From assembly GCA_026874595.1 (NCBI GenBank), contig CM049316.1:41057695-41121694 (forward strand): a stretch of DNA of 64,000 nucleotides, read 5' to 3'. Both the position numbers and the translations under genes were made by a program. Positions within the stretch are counted from its first letter, which is position 1. Every line of letters begins with the position of its first letter. Of this stretch, positions 35,649 through 49,400 are shown in pieces. The notes beneath the pieces are model-generated. The model saw nothing but the letters and a program-made list of their open reading frames with translations, was not told the DNA's origin and ran no database searches. The DNA is from Sipunculus nudus (lineage: Eukaryota; Annelida; Sipuncula; Golfingiida; Sipunculidae).

Positions 35649-35674
35649 CACACACACACACACACACACACACA
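35649..35674. repeat. (CA)n microsatellite
   Basis: About 13 CA units. It interrupts the region just upstream (minus sense) of the reverse transcriptase remnant. A second (CA)n run lies at 35852-35874. Confidence 0.9.
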
Positions 35675-35851
35675 ATAAACAAATTTCAAGCTTACTTCCC
35701 CTAGCATATTTTTTCCCCAACTTTTTTAATGCTTTAAAAATGCTTTAACAGCTTTTCGTATGCGAGGACTCGTGTGTAAGTCCTCACCCGAGAAAAAAAG
35801 TCCTCGCGCGTTTGGTGTGCAGTCAATATCGTGTCCTCTTAAGTTTGGTTT

Positions 35852-35885
<34 letters not shown>

Positions 35886-36697
35886 CACACAGAGAACATA
35901 AGATCAGTGTGAACAATGCACGGGTCAGGACTAGTAGCAAGAATTATCTTCATGAGACTTAGTTATTTGTATAATTTAATAATTCCATTCACTCGATAGT
36001 GATATTTATCCGTGCAAATAGCACTAGATGTAATATTTTTAAATGATTTACATTTATTTTATATTATTAAAGACAAATATATTATATCATTAAATGAACA
36101 TTATTTGAAGTGCATCTTTACCCTATATAAATATATCTTTATAGGGTAGATTCTATAACGAATGAAAAATATGGATAAAACACATCGGTTTTTGTATTTT
36201 CTTTTGAAGTTCTCCTGCTCTTTACGGTTTTTCTGTTGCTTTTTAACTATTTTCCGATATCAAGATGCACAATATGGACTCGATTTTACCGAAAATTTCC
36301 TCAGCCTCACGAAACTCGCTATACAGCTGGACCATCTTTCCTTTAAAGGAACGGTAAAGGGAACGGGTAAAACCCAGTGAACACTTTTACTGGAGTCCAT
36401 ATGTTGCCCGGTAGTCGGGGTTTTCTTTCTGAGAATGTAGTTTTAAGACATATTGTTGTCCAAAAACGGACAGCCAAAAAGTGTAATCATATAAAAAACA
36501 TCGAATACACAGTTTAGCATTCTCAATATATATTTCTTTATTTTGTCATAAATTAGGGATGTATGTACAAATGATAACTTTAATAAAAGGATAAAATATT
36601 TCTTATATGAAAGGTTTAATCAATTAAATTTTAAAAACAAATATTAAACATATATATATATAATTAAAAAAAATGAATCTATGAAAAAAGGAACTAT

Positions 36698-37044
36698 TAG
36701 GCCAAAATAAAAAACAGGTACGGTTCTCAGGCACTTTTTTCAGAAATCAATGCGGGCGGGCGGGTTTTTAATATTTAATTTTTTGGTATGTTTCGATAAA
36801 AATGTCAAACGATAAGGGAAAAGCATGATAATAACATATTTATTTTGCTAAGCAAGCAAAAGCACTACATAACAAAGGAAATTGTATGATTTTATCTTCT
36901 TGAATGAAATGTCCGAGCGGCTGCAGCTCATAATTGGTAAGTTTCTATTAAAAATCAAAATAAAAATTTTTGATGAGGGGGTTTAAAATTGATGCAGGCG
37001 GTGCCTGAGAACCATACCTTTTATTATTTTTTTTTTTCGGCCTC
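36698..37044 (+). mobile_element. MITE with long TIRs, family R5, copy 2
   Basis: The left end carries TAGGCCAAAATAAAA and then AGGTACGGTTCTCAGGCAC. The right end carries GTGCCTGAGAACCATACCT and then ...GGCC. The 19-bp inner portions are inverse with one mismatch and the outer parts are also inverse, so the TIR is about 35 bp. It is the inverted partner of 27234-27569. There is no coding frame. Confidence 0.85.
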
Positions 37045-37489
37045 AGACTTTTTCTGAAAAAAAGGAGGCACTAAAAATGTTTATGACATTTATCCACAGA
37101 GGGCGCTAGGTGTCACTCCTTCCAACATGAGAACGCACCGTTTGCTGATCAATGTTTGATCTGTGCTTTAAAATTTTATTGACATTAAATTCATGTTTTT
37201 ACTAGTTTTTTTTTTTTAGTTTAATTATATATTCTACTTTTTAAGATATCTTGCGTATATATACACACACACACGCATCAATGCATGCACAAACGAAGAC
37301 ACACATACGCGAAACCGAAAATCGACCGAAAACAACCCTTTGCGTCGAGCAGGGTTAATCATAAAATATATAAATGTATTAATAGTATAATTTTTTCAAT
37401 TGATAATGCCAAATCTTATCACCTGGTTGGAATTCTCTTTAAGCAGGCCTAGTCTTTTTTTTAGCTAAGCTGATTGAAAGTCACCTGAG

Positions 37490-38935
37490 CTATAGCGATC
37501 ACTCTTTGTCCGTCGCCTTTCCGTCCGAGCGTCCTGTCGTCCGTGAACAAGGCACAAATCCTAACCGCTGGACCTAGAATCTTCTACCTTATCATCCAGA
37601 TAGGTCGATGATAAATCTAATTAGAAACCTGAAATTCGGTCTCTGTTACCCATATCCTCCGAGATATGGAGCTCGTAAGTACCCCCCCCCCCCACACACA
37701 CACACCCCTAAAATTTAAAATTTGATACAAAAGCTTTAGTATCTGAATAACTCATGCATTGATCAACATGATACTTTGCATGTTTATTGATCATGGAGTG
37801 TTTACTTGTACCCCCACCTGTATTTTTTCCAATTGTAACGCATATTTTTTCTCTATTTTGAGACCTTCGAACAAGCAGTCGTCCGTTACCAGGGCACCAA
37901 TCGCAACCATTGGACCTAGATATTTCTACCTTAAAATCAAGGGAGGTCAATAATAAATCTCCTTGGAAACATGAAATAATGTCTCTGTTACCCATAACCT
38001 CCGAGCTATGGGGCTGGAGGAGTGTTTCATCCATTCCTGCAGACTAGTGGCACCACCTTTATTTTTTTATGTTTTTACGCATTTATTCTCTATTTTTGAG
38101 ACCTTCAAATGAAGAGGGCGTCCATTAACAGGGCACAAATCGTAACCATTGGACCTAGAATCTTCTACTTCGACAACCAGGGAGGCCCATGAAAAACACT
38201 TTGGAAATTATGTCCCTGTTGCCCATAACCTCAATTCTATGGGGCTTGTATTTACCCCCCAGTATAATTAAAATCAATGATACAAAAGCTCCAGGATCTG
38301 AATAACTAATGCACTGATCGCCATGATTCCCGACATGCATATTGACCATGGAATGTTTCATCAGTGCCTGCAGACTGGTGGCGCCACCTGTATTTTTTTT
38401 TCGAATTTTCACGCATTTTTCTCTATTTTTGAGACCTCCAAATGTAACGGTCGTCTGTTACCAGGGCACATATCATAACCGTTGGACATAAAATCTTCTA
38501 AGTTGAAATCCATAGAGGTCCATGAAAAATCTCCTTAGAAACCTGAAATAATGCCTCTCTTATCCACATCCTGTGAGCTATGAAGCTCGTAGGAACCCCC
38601 AGAACAAAGCTCCAGTATCTGAATAACTAATGCATTGATCGCCATGATTCTTTGCATGCCTATTGATCATGGACTGTTTCATCAGTTCCTGCAGACTGGT
38701 GGCGCCACCAGCATTTTTCTATTTTTATTGCATTTTTCTCTATTTTTAAGGCCTTAAAAAACAGTCGTCCGTTAACAGGGCACAAATCGTAATCGTTGGG
38801 CCTAGAATCGTCTTCCTCGACATCAAGGAAGGTCCATGAAAAATATCCTTGGAAACTTGAAATAAGGTTTCTGTTACCCATATTTTCCGAGTTATGGATC
38901 TTGTAATCATCCCCAAGAATAATTAAAAAAATGAT
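37490..38935. repeat. Tandem array, unit about 305 bp, with GGTGGCGCCACC
   Basis: Four to five units share 'cgtccgttaacagggcacaa', 'ggacctagaatcttctac', 'ggaggtccatgaaaaat', 'ctctgttacccat', 'gaataactaatgcattgatc', 'catgattctttgcatgcc', 'cctgcagactggtggcgcca' and 'tctctatttttgagacct'. The unit begins after a short gatcactctttgtccgtcg stretch that also opens the repeat in cadherin intron 4 (about 45755). Confidence 0.85.
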
Positions 38936-39002
38936 TTGAGAAAACTTGAGAGTTAGTTAAATGTTCTTGGGCAATTTGATTCTCCCTCTTGAGATTATTT
39001 AG

Positions 39003-39790
39003 ACAAGTCTTTAAAATATTTCTTGAGATAAGTCTTTAAAATATTTCAATAGACTGCTCTGGCTATTCTGTTCCGACCAAATGTCTTTCAATGCCGCCAG
39101 GGGGCCTTTTACACAGTGTCCGAATACTAGTTCAAAGGGACTAAACCCTAAGCTCTCTTGTACAGCCTCTGTGACTGCAAATAATAAAAAGGGTAAACCC
39201 TCATCCCACTGAATCCCTGTATCTAGACAATAGATCATGTTATCTAGAGTCTGATGGAACCGGTCCAGAGCTCCTTGACTTTCGGAATGGTGTGCACTGG
39301 ATGTTCAGTGTTTGATGCCTGTTTTCCTGCCATGACCTGACCAAATATATTGGACATAAAATTCGCACCTTGGTCAGTTTAAATGGTTTTAGGCAAGCCA
39401 GAAGAGGTAAAAAAATAACCATAGCTTCCACGATTTTCTTGGCTGAAATTGTTCTGAATGGAATTGCTTCCGGAAATCTTATATCAGCACACGATATAGT
39501 TAAAATATATTCATTGAAATGTGTGAATTTCCGAAGGGGTCCAAAACAAACTATAATTTTGGACTCTTAGACGTCATGTGTAGCCGGTATATAGGTAAGC
39601 CTAATAGGGTCAACGTGGTGGGACGGTTTACCAATCATTTGGCACACGTGACATGTTTCATAGAATTTAGCTACACCTCGTTTCAATATAGGCCAAAAGA
39701 AATTTTGTAGAATATTAAGTTTTGTTTGTCTGACGCTTATGTGTCCAGCCATTGGTGGTCAAGCGCAATTTTTAAAATTTCTGTTCGGTA
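39003..39790 (-). pseudogene. Ty3/Gypsy integrase remnant
   Basis: On the minus strand the order is a zinc-finger-like segment (39752-39567, with a CHVCQ motif and GHI/LKRGV context), then integrase core pieces (39431-39240 and 39238-39011, with WDEGLPFLLFA and FSPFELVFGH). The frame changes between pieces, and no LTR, protease or reverse transcriptase is visible nearby, so this is a decayed fragment of an LTR retrotransposon. No intact product is possible. Confidence 0.85.
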
Positions 39791-40007
39791 TTTCTGAAAA
39801 AAAAATCCTTGCATCTTGAGGAATCCTTCACTCTGAAAACCATCGTATCAGATGATTTAATGTAATATGATTTCAATCTTCGCTTCAAATCCATATATAA
39901 GCATTGTATTTTTGCAATCAATATTTTACTAAGCAATTATTATTTCGTTGAAAATGTGTGGTCTTATATTTAACATGCGCAAAGCAAAAGTGATTGTTTT
40001 CACTTGA

Positions 40008-40010
<3 letters not shown>

Positions 40011-40045
<35 letters not shown>
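40011..40045. repeat. (TG)n microsatellite
   Basis: About 17 TG units, some 450 bp upstream of the cadherin start codon. Confidence 0.9.
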
Positions 40046-40050
<5 letters not shown>

Positions 40051-40497
40051 TAAACGTGAAACACAAGTATAGTCGTAAAGTTCACTGAACACGTTATAAA
40101 ACCCCAGGATAAACCAGAAAACATACTATCCTCGTTACCTGCAACTATACTCATACCATTGGCGTGTTAAGTCATAACTGTTGGAACAACATGTCATTAA
40201 TATTTGCTGTACGATAACGCATTACAAGACAGCATAGAAATCCACGAATATCCGTGCATACTTCCCCCTGTGTCGGCGCTGTCCTGGGAATGTCGCCATT
40301 CTATGGTGACAATTACCACTAGCCATTGAATCACAAACGACGCATGCGACGTTTGCTATGTTAAACACACAAACAACCAGCGTGCCGTCTATTACAGGTT
40401 TCATTAACAATCTACATATGTCCGTCTGTTAGAGTACCTGTATCGGGGTTTGGCTGTTTTTCGCACCATCTTCTTTAAGTTCTGGATTACTCATGAC

Positions 40498-43400
40498 ATG
40501 GGCTGGTTTATCTCTATCCTGATTTCTTTATCTTTTATTTCAACCGAGCAAGCCTATATAGATTATGACATTCTCAGTGAGTATACTCAATTTAGTTTCT
40601 TATAACATTTATATTATATGTTTCTGTATAGCCTGAAATCGTACATTATTTTAATGTTTCGAGTTATGTGATCTTGTGCAAAAGATATATGTACCATAAC
40701 ACTATAGGCTGTATATAACTTGTGCACAAAGACACATTTTGTGTGAGAAAGAACAGGAACTATTATTCTGTCAGTGTCAAAAAGTGTTTATTTAATTAAG
40801 ATATATTCTTGACCAAAATTTCAATCTGTACAGTAAAGTGATACTGGTTTGATACTAAAAACATCCTAAGCTATGCCTGAATATCATAATTATGAACAAG
40901 TTATTTGCAGTAGATACCATGTATTAACAGTTATTCAAAAAGAATTGTCACACTAGAGTTGTAATGTCATTGAAGAGGAAATCAAAAACAATTTCATAGT
41001 CTGGAATATAACATACAAATACCTAATTCAAGGTCAATATATTGATCTATTGATAGGTCAAGTTATGATAATGAATTAGACTTGTCATTGTTGACGAAGA
41101 AGAACAAGTCAAAAGCAGATGAATGAATCATTAAATTTTCAAATGATGTGCCACAATATAAGCCTATCTGGCATTATTTTCTCTTTGTGACCAAGCTTAA
41201 ATAATACATAATTTCAAGTCTCTTAACAGATCAAAGTAGAATGCGTTTACATCTAAGTCTGAGGATCGCATTATAAGGCCCTATGAGGATGCAAATATTT
41301 CCGTCATTTTTGACAACGCCTCATGGTCTACAGGTACACTGTCAATCGACATAAACCAGACTAATCGTGAGCATTTTTGTGTACTTTCAAACAATACCAA
41401 ACATGAGCGAGAAAAGTTCCGTTTTAACTCAGCATACTGGTAAACCCCTCCGCATGTTTGTTGAAATTTTGACAGCATGAATACAGACGTGACTCTCACG
41501 GGTTTCTGGACGCAGCCAACTTGAACTGGATAAAGGAAATGACTCGTTACCATTGAGACGTGGTTTCAGTTTGGGTTATAAGTTCCCATGTATTCTCTTG
41601 TTTTTATTCATCATTGGAAGCATAATGTTAAAGATTATTGGTTGTTTACCACAATATGATTGCAACATGATGGAAGACCACTGCGATGCATATCTCGATA
41701 TTGCTTATATTACGACTCAAGCGTGCTTCAGAGCCTAAGTATCATATATTGCCTACTGAGTCGGGTTTCCGAGGCTAGAAATTTATATAGACCAACATCG
41801 TTTCAAAGAGATTTTTTACCAAAGGAGAAAATTAACAAAATGGAAATTTCTGGCTACAGAAATACCATTTTATCACCACATGTTGGCTATATCTCATTAT
41901 AAAACAGATATTTTTCTCAAGTATAACTAATAACATGCTACACAAAGCTATCCAAAAATACGGTCTTACCTGCCCCCGTCATCTGTTGGTCAACAACAAA
42001 ATTCAGTATTGTGTTTTCGGGGGATATAGCATTTGTTCTGTCTTACAGGAGGTAAAATTTAAAAAAAATTTATAACAGATTGAAATTGGCAGCATAAGGC
42101 TTTACGAAAAATAGTTTTCAAATATCTTCGGTCATGCGAAATGTATGTACTCATTCTCGAGAATTGTTATGTTTTGTTTGATTTCACAAAATATGGAAGC
42201 ATTTCTAGATCAAATTTAGTCTCAAAGTCAATGGTTTGATAGAGTGATATCGATTCATAATTGTATCCGCCAAAAAAAGTTTTGCGGATACTATATTTTT
42301 GACCGGGTTCCGCCGCCGCCGGCGCCGCCGCGTTCGTTTCCGGAAAACTCCTCTGAGACTACTGGACAGCTTTTTTTATTTTATGACCGGTGGCGCCACC
42401 TACATTCACGTTCACGCTGCATACATCCAAGCTCATATCTCGTGATACGTTTGACTGATTGGGCCAAAATTAGCATGTTTATAGACCTCACATAGCTCTT
42501 TATCATACGCAAATCTGGTGGCGCCACCTGCAACTATTTTTGCACAGCGTCCATCTATTTGTCTGCCGTGGGATAATATCACTCATATCTCGATAGTGGT
42601 TTGACATATCTGCCTAAAAATTCGCAGTTTTATACATCCTGGGTAGCTTTCTTGATTTTATGACAGGTGGCGCCACCTACATTCTAATTTACGCTGCAAA
42701 CATCCAAGCACATATCTTGGGAACCGTTTGACCGATTGGGCCAAAATTTTGCGTGTGTATAGAATTCACATAGCTCTTTATCATACACAAAACTGGAGGG
42801 GCCACCTGCAACCATTTTTACACAACGTCCATTTGTTTGTTTGCCGTTGGCTAAAATTACTCATAACGCTGTAGTTGTTTGACATAACTGCCTAAAATTT
42901 TGCAGGTTTATACATCCTGGGTAGCTTTCTTGATTTTATGACAGGTGGCGCCACCTACATTCCAGTTTACGCTGCAGACATCCAAGCTCATATCTCGTGA
43001 ACCGTTTGACCGATTGGGCCAATATTTTGCATGTGTATAGAGGTGGAGGGGCCACCTGCAACCATTTTTGCACAGCGTCTGTCTATTTGTCAGCCGTTGG
43101 CTAAAATCACCCATATCTCTGTAGTGGTTTGACTTATCTGCCTAAAAATGTTGCGTGTTTATACATCTTGGATAGGCCTCTCAATTTTTTTGGCAGGTGG
43201 CGCCACCTACATTTATGTTAACGCTGCAGACATTCAGGCTTATATCTCAGGACTGGTTGGACATATCTCCCTGAAATTTTGCATGTGTATAGATCTCACA
43301 TAGCTCTTAATCATGCACAAAATTGGTGGCGCCATCTGCCACCATTTTTGTACAAGTGTTTCTGTTTTTCTGCCGTGGGATAAAAAAGCACTCATATTTA

Positions 43401-46400
43401 TGTAGTGGTTTGCCTTTTCTACCTAAAATTTTGCATATGTATACAACTTGGACAGCTTTCACGATTATGTGGTCGGTGGCGCAACCTACATACACATTTC
43501 AGCTGCAGACATCCATGCTAATATGCAACAAACTTCACTCTATTTTCCCTTGCCACTCAATCCCTGCCTCACTTCACCCGTTCCACTCTGATTTTGGCGG
43601 ATACACGTAGTCGCTTGTCGACTACCCGTATTCTAGTTATTCTGATTCTTATTAGCCACCATGGATAAACGCATATTACGATGAATTCATCGATAGATAG
43701 ACATATTGTTCTAGCCGGAGTAAATAAAATTCTGTTTCAAACGCCATTTTGTGCTAAGATAGGAAGCTATTAAACTTTACCATTGACATATTTATTATGG
43801 TCTATGTACGAGATGTAGACCTTGTGCCATCACGTGACAATGTACAATGTTATATATGTATTATTTCGCATTTCAAATCAAACACATTCTGGAAAAGTCA
43901 TACTGAATAAAAATAATTTCTTAATAGCAATAATAATAATGATGACAATAATCATAATAATTATAATAATAATGATAAATAATGTGTCAGGTGAGTTTAT
44001 ACAATGGCACCGTTTGGGGCGAGAAAAGCAATGGAGCAAATGTCCATTTTCTGATTTTCATATCCAGAAATCACCAACTTGCCGAACATAGGTTCTATCC
44101 TAGAGACGTCGTCGGAGAAGACGGAAGTGTACGCTGTAAAACACAAGTACACCGGGTACGGAACACTCAGGTTTACATTGATACCACTAGAAGGCGTTGA
44201 TGTACCGTTCAGTATCAATACAAAAAGTAAGTCTGGTCACGTGTTATTTTTGCCTCTAGAATGTTGGTCAGATAACCCGAAAAATAAATAAAAGTGTATA
44301 TTATAGATGTCATTAGGAGAGGCCTACTTTGAAGATGAGTTTGTTTATATTTGAATACTTCGGTACCGAAGTGGTAAGGGTCGGGGTGCTTTCTTAGGTC
44401 TTCTAGAGTGCACAACCATAGACGACAGGCTTTCTTAGGTCTTCTAGAGTGCACAACCATAGACGACAATGTATTCTCCTTATTTTTTTCTTTTTTTTTC
44501 TCTATCTGACCTGAGTATAATAGTCTTACATGACAAATTTGTACCTGATATTTATTTCTGATTGTGACCTTCTTTTTCATTATGGTTTAGAAAGACCCAA
44601 AATGAGTGATCGTCACTCAAAATGGAGATGTTGTACAGGTTTACATGCAAAACTGTTCAGATGTTTTAAGGTTAACGGAATATTTAATGATATTTAATTT
44701 GTGTAAGTCCAAAAGCGTGGAAACTGTTGGAGAATTATCCTTTCAGACGGAAAAGTTTTCGTGAATGCGGATCCTGGACTGGATTTCGAATTAGGTAACA
44801 GGACATACAAGTTCAAGGTCGCCGTTAGTGATGGCACAGTCTACGACGAGAGTGACCTCCATATTTATGTAAGTAAGATATTTATCAAAAATAAAAATGA
44901 ACAGATACTCGAAATTTATATGATTCATACATGCATACGGACGGTAGATGGCTGTATTCAAATATACAACAAATGATATTGTCTGAACTGATAATGGGGC
45001 AAGCTGACATGACTGGTTGAAATCGGACTTTGCCCAAGCTTGGGAATATGGAAAATTGTCTACAGATGGCAGCACGTAGTCTGCCCTCTCATTCTGATGC
45101 TACCACTCTACCAGCAGCCTTTGCCGGAAACTACTCTAGATTTCTTAACTGTTGGTCCCCGCTTCTAAGCAAATTTGCGAAATCTCAATTAGTACCTAAA
45201 TATTTGCCTTAATGTGTAAGCCGCATGTTATATATTCTGGAATATTCACGACAACTTTCATTATAAAATGAAATCAGAATATTAAATGAGGTCTTATCGT
45301 TCTTATCATTTGGCTTCCTTCAACCCCATTTAACAGAAGGGGACTCCCGCAAGCTATTTGCCTACCACTGACCAAAAGAATCTGAATTTTTTGTTTATAT
45401 GTAGACATGCAATGTATGCTAGTGAGAGAGAGAAAGAGGAAGAGAGAGAGGGAAAGAGAGACAGCTATTGTATATACATATATAGTGTAAGCGAGACATT
45501 TATTGTAGGTTGAAAACGTGGACGAGCCGCCTGTACTTCTGAACTTACCAGCTGCCGTTAATGTATCAGAATTTAGCCAGGATGAACCCAGAACTTTACT
45601 ACATGAGTTGGAGGCATACGACCAGGATGGAAAGGAACTACTTCCGGCGGAAGCTGCTTTTGAACCGGATGATGGAAATCTAGTGTCTGCATCTTCAGAA
45701 GGTTGGTTATATATCAATGACTGGTAAAGTATGATCCTCTCTTGAAGAACAATTCTAGCTCAGATAGCGATCACTCTCTGTCCGGCGTCGGTCTGACCGT
45801 TTATTCGGTAACATGACAAAATTCGTTATCCTTAAACCTAGAAACTTGCAACTTATATATGACTGGTAGGTCCTGGGGACATCTACATGTAACCCGAAAT
45901 TATATCACGTTAATCTAAATTCTGCGAGCTACGGGGAACAAATATAAAACTGGAGCATACTCAAAGTCATACTCTTCCCAGTGCTCAAGAGTATTGAAAA
46001 ATGCTGTGTTTGTTTATAATCCTCAACTAATGTGCATGATGTTCACTTTTCGGCATAATTTAACCTATTTTCTCTGAAGTACGAAACGAAAACACAGAAG
46101 TTAAGACTAATGTTAGTAAAATACATACAAAAGGCAAGCTAGCCGCAGCTGTCATATATAGATTTTGGGGCATACGGATCACGCGACTAACATGCTCAAA
46201 TCTACCTTTGGTGGCGCCACTTCCTGCAGTCGAAAATAATAGCAGGTTAAAGGATTTAATATTGTAATGTGGAGTCCCTTACGGATGTAACTTTCTGATT
46301 TTTGTGAGTTTCCATCTAGATAACTCAACCGTTGATAATCCAGGACCCAAGCATTGTGCTACCGCTATAATTCACATTTACTGCCAATAGTTTTATATAA

Positions 46401-49400
46401 CTTCTAACTTTGTATTGTCGTAATCCATAAAATCATACAAATTATGTTTTGGGAAAGATTTGAGAAAAATTCCAAACCATGTACTGCTAACCCCAGAATA
46501 ACTACCTAATATTTTTGACATTAATAGCCTGGAATTCTTTAATCTCTCTTTCACAGGAAAATTTCAGATTTTCTTTAAAGAAAAGCCAACGTTCGACTAT
46601 GAAACAACTGCGGTGTATCACGTGACTATCAAAGTCAGCGACGGCACTCTGACGTCAGAGTCGGAACTGACAGTGAATATAATAAATGAAAACGAGGAGC
46701 CTGACGTCACCAACCTCCCAGCAGAAACCAGCGTTTACGAAGACGCCAAACCTGGACAAAGTATATTCCAGGTGGGTGTCAAATAGATATACGGCCCATG
46801 TGATACTGAAAAGAGATCTCAGGTCCGAGTAATTCTGTCCAGGTACTCGGGTTTGGAATCGGGATTCGAGTAAAGACCTGTATTTTTGGAAATTTCAGCA
46901 ATTATACAAACATTGTCCGTTCATAATAAGGGTGTCCATTAGAATTATGCAACATTGAAATCAATAAACCGATCGTTTAGAAAATGTAAGCTGTAATGAA
47001 CGAACGAGGCACAGGCCTGACTAGAATGGCTTTGTTTTTGCTCTGAAAAACAGATACAAGTCTCCCCCCTATGGGCCATCAAAAAACATTAGGGATAAAA
47101 TATGCACCATCTCAAAACAATGATCCTAAATTTCAGCAAATTTGGCTTTGAAGGTCAAGGTCACCGCTTTTCAAACTGCAATGAGATTATGACAGAAAGA
47201 ACTTGTGTGTCAAATTTGAAGAAAAAATCTTCAGTACTTCCAAAGTTATGGGGTTCACAATAATCCTAGAATTGCATAAATTTGACCTTGAAGATCAAGG
47301 TCAAGGTCACCGGTTTCAAACTTCTCTGGGATTTTTGTAGGAACAAAGAGTGTGTCAACTTTTTTTAGGAAAATATGCAGCCCTTACAAAATTTTTCGCG
47401 TTAGCAAGACAATAACTATAATTTGGCTAATTTGACCTTGAAGATCCTGGTCAAGGTCACCTGGTTTCGAACTCGTCCGAGAACTCAGTAGGAACCACTG
47501 GTTTACCAAATTTTAGGCAAAATTATAAATTCTTCAAAAGTGATTAGGTTCACAAGATTTCACATTTCGGCAGATTTGACCTTGAATGTGAAGGTCAAGG
47601 TCACCGGGTTTCGAACTCGTCCGAGATTTTGGAATGAACAGTGAGTGTTTTCAAATTTATGAGAAAAATATGTAGCCCTTCAAAAGTTTTCGCGTTCCCA
47701 AGATTTCCTACAGACGACGACAGACGATGGCACTTAAAACGTCTCCCAGGGGGGAGACATAATTAACAAATATGAAACCTAAACCATACCTTGCACACTT
47801 TTTTTAGGAATACAACTGAATGAAGGTTAATGTCAGATCCGGTCATGGGAACTACATAAAAAACTACTGATAGTTTGTTCAAAGTCATACATATTCATAT
47901 ATTGTCAAAGTAACACTTGCTTTAAGTATGGTTGACACCATATCATTTAGTTAGAAGATCCTGAAGGTTCTGAGATATATATGTATAATTTTTGTCAAGA
48001 TTTATAAATCTTATATAAGGCCTTTTGTCTTCCGTCCACATTAGTTGGATTATTAAAAAAATAATCACAAAATTTCAACGGACACCGAGTGTTGGAGCAG
48101 ACAATATAGTTATACATTGTGTCCTTATATTTAACTGGTTTCTGGTTAAATCTAAATAAGGTGTGCACCATTTATATAAAACCATAAGAACTCCTTCCAT
48201 GGAAGCAGAATATGGGTCATACTATATTTTACTATATTTATTTGATTTTATCTAAAACATCCCCTATGAAGTGTCGCTATGGTAACGAGAACTCGAGTTC
48301 AAGTAAAACCTATCGAGTACTCAAGTCCAACATTCTCTATCCGTTTCTGCACTTCAGCAGGATACAAAAAAATGTATCCTGGATGTCTGACTGTTCGTTT
48401 ATTTACAATGCACTCGTAAAGAGTGTATATTTTGCAATGCCTCGTTTTATTCATTTTCTATGAGAATTTTTTTTTCAAAATTATGATAAGGCATGCCAGT
48501 ACTTGAATTAACAAGTATTTGTTTTTCCATATTTTGCTTTTATTATGCTATGCACAATTCTGTCTCTGTAGTTAACATTGGACCCTGACCAAGACCATAC
48601 ACACTTCGAGGTAGAAGTGACGCCGCACTGGTATCAAGAGGTGTTCAATATCACACTGGGTTAGTAGCATTACCTTCAAATATATTATGTCATCTCTTAT
48701 GCAATAATTTTATATCTTACTCAAAAAATTAAAATCCCAAACTGATATAAATTCGAAATATTTTAACGTTACCTACGAAAACAGGCAGGGTGTAAATATG
48801 TATATTTCTGTTTGTATATTTTTGGTCCTGCACAGACGGCGATGTGTCAGTCACGGCGTCTGGGATCCTGGATTACGAGAACGGCACTAATCCAGTACAA
48901 GTACAGATCATACTGTGTGACCCCTTGTACTGTAGTGACCCTAAGATACTGACGGTGACCGTCCTGGACGCAAACGAACCCCCAGCCATCGTCCTCGAGG
49001 ATACACTCGCAGTATCAGAGAACACGGTCAGGGTAAACCATGTCTGACTGACTAAATTGGAATTTATATTTATGTCGTGTTTGTAGGGGAATAATACATA
49101 GGATTTAAAATATAAACATTTTCAGAGCATAATAAATTGCGGCCTAAGTTTCCGTGTGATTCCACTAGGAGTATCTATTTTGGCTCCTATGGCACCCAAG
49201 GGCTCTGATGTGACCTGTATTTATACCCCAAGATGACATGGCTCGAAATTTCCAGGCTTTTCCGCGCTGTTTAGGGTTTTCTTTCAATGAGATAGTTTGT
49301 TTACAACTGGCGGCCATGGCTTTGCCCTTTCAGTCTACAACGGAAAATTGGAGGAGGGTATGGAAAGAGTCCACCTAGTATGGTGTTGTCAGTTATTTTT

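Larger units (their letters stand above)
33835..40497. other. Intergenic region with retroelement debris and repeats
   Basis: Apart from the remnants listed separately (34890-35640, 36698-37044, 37490-38935, 39003-39790) and (CA)n/(TG)n runs, no gene is apparent. 33850-34880 is AT-rich with nothing recognisable. Confidence 0.55.

Noticed and set aside
37708-38881. Several minus-strand frames starting MGNRDIIS-like
   Set aside because: They recur with the 305-bp tandem repeat and contain stops or shifts between units. Repeat translation explains them.
40222-40410. Minus-strand frame of about 60 codons upstream of the cadherin start
   Set aside because: It has no splice sites or recognised motif and lies where the cadherin promoter or leader should be. 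Slightly higher GC alone is not enough.
41281-41553. Minus-strand frame of 90 codons, with a similar one at 63404-63613
   Set aside because: Both lie in copies of the non-coding R1 repeat, and the frames are not kept in copies a and b.
44215-44580. Minus-strand frame of 121 codons
   Set aside because: It crosses a cadherin splice donor and the 41-bp tandem duplication, and no motif is visible.
46557-46771. Classical cadherin (catenin-binding) identity for the large gene
   Set aside because: Repeat motifs are cadherin, but the short tail shows no evident catenin-binding region and the architecture differs, so no classical cadherin symbol is given.
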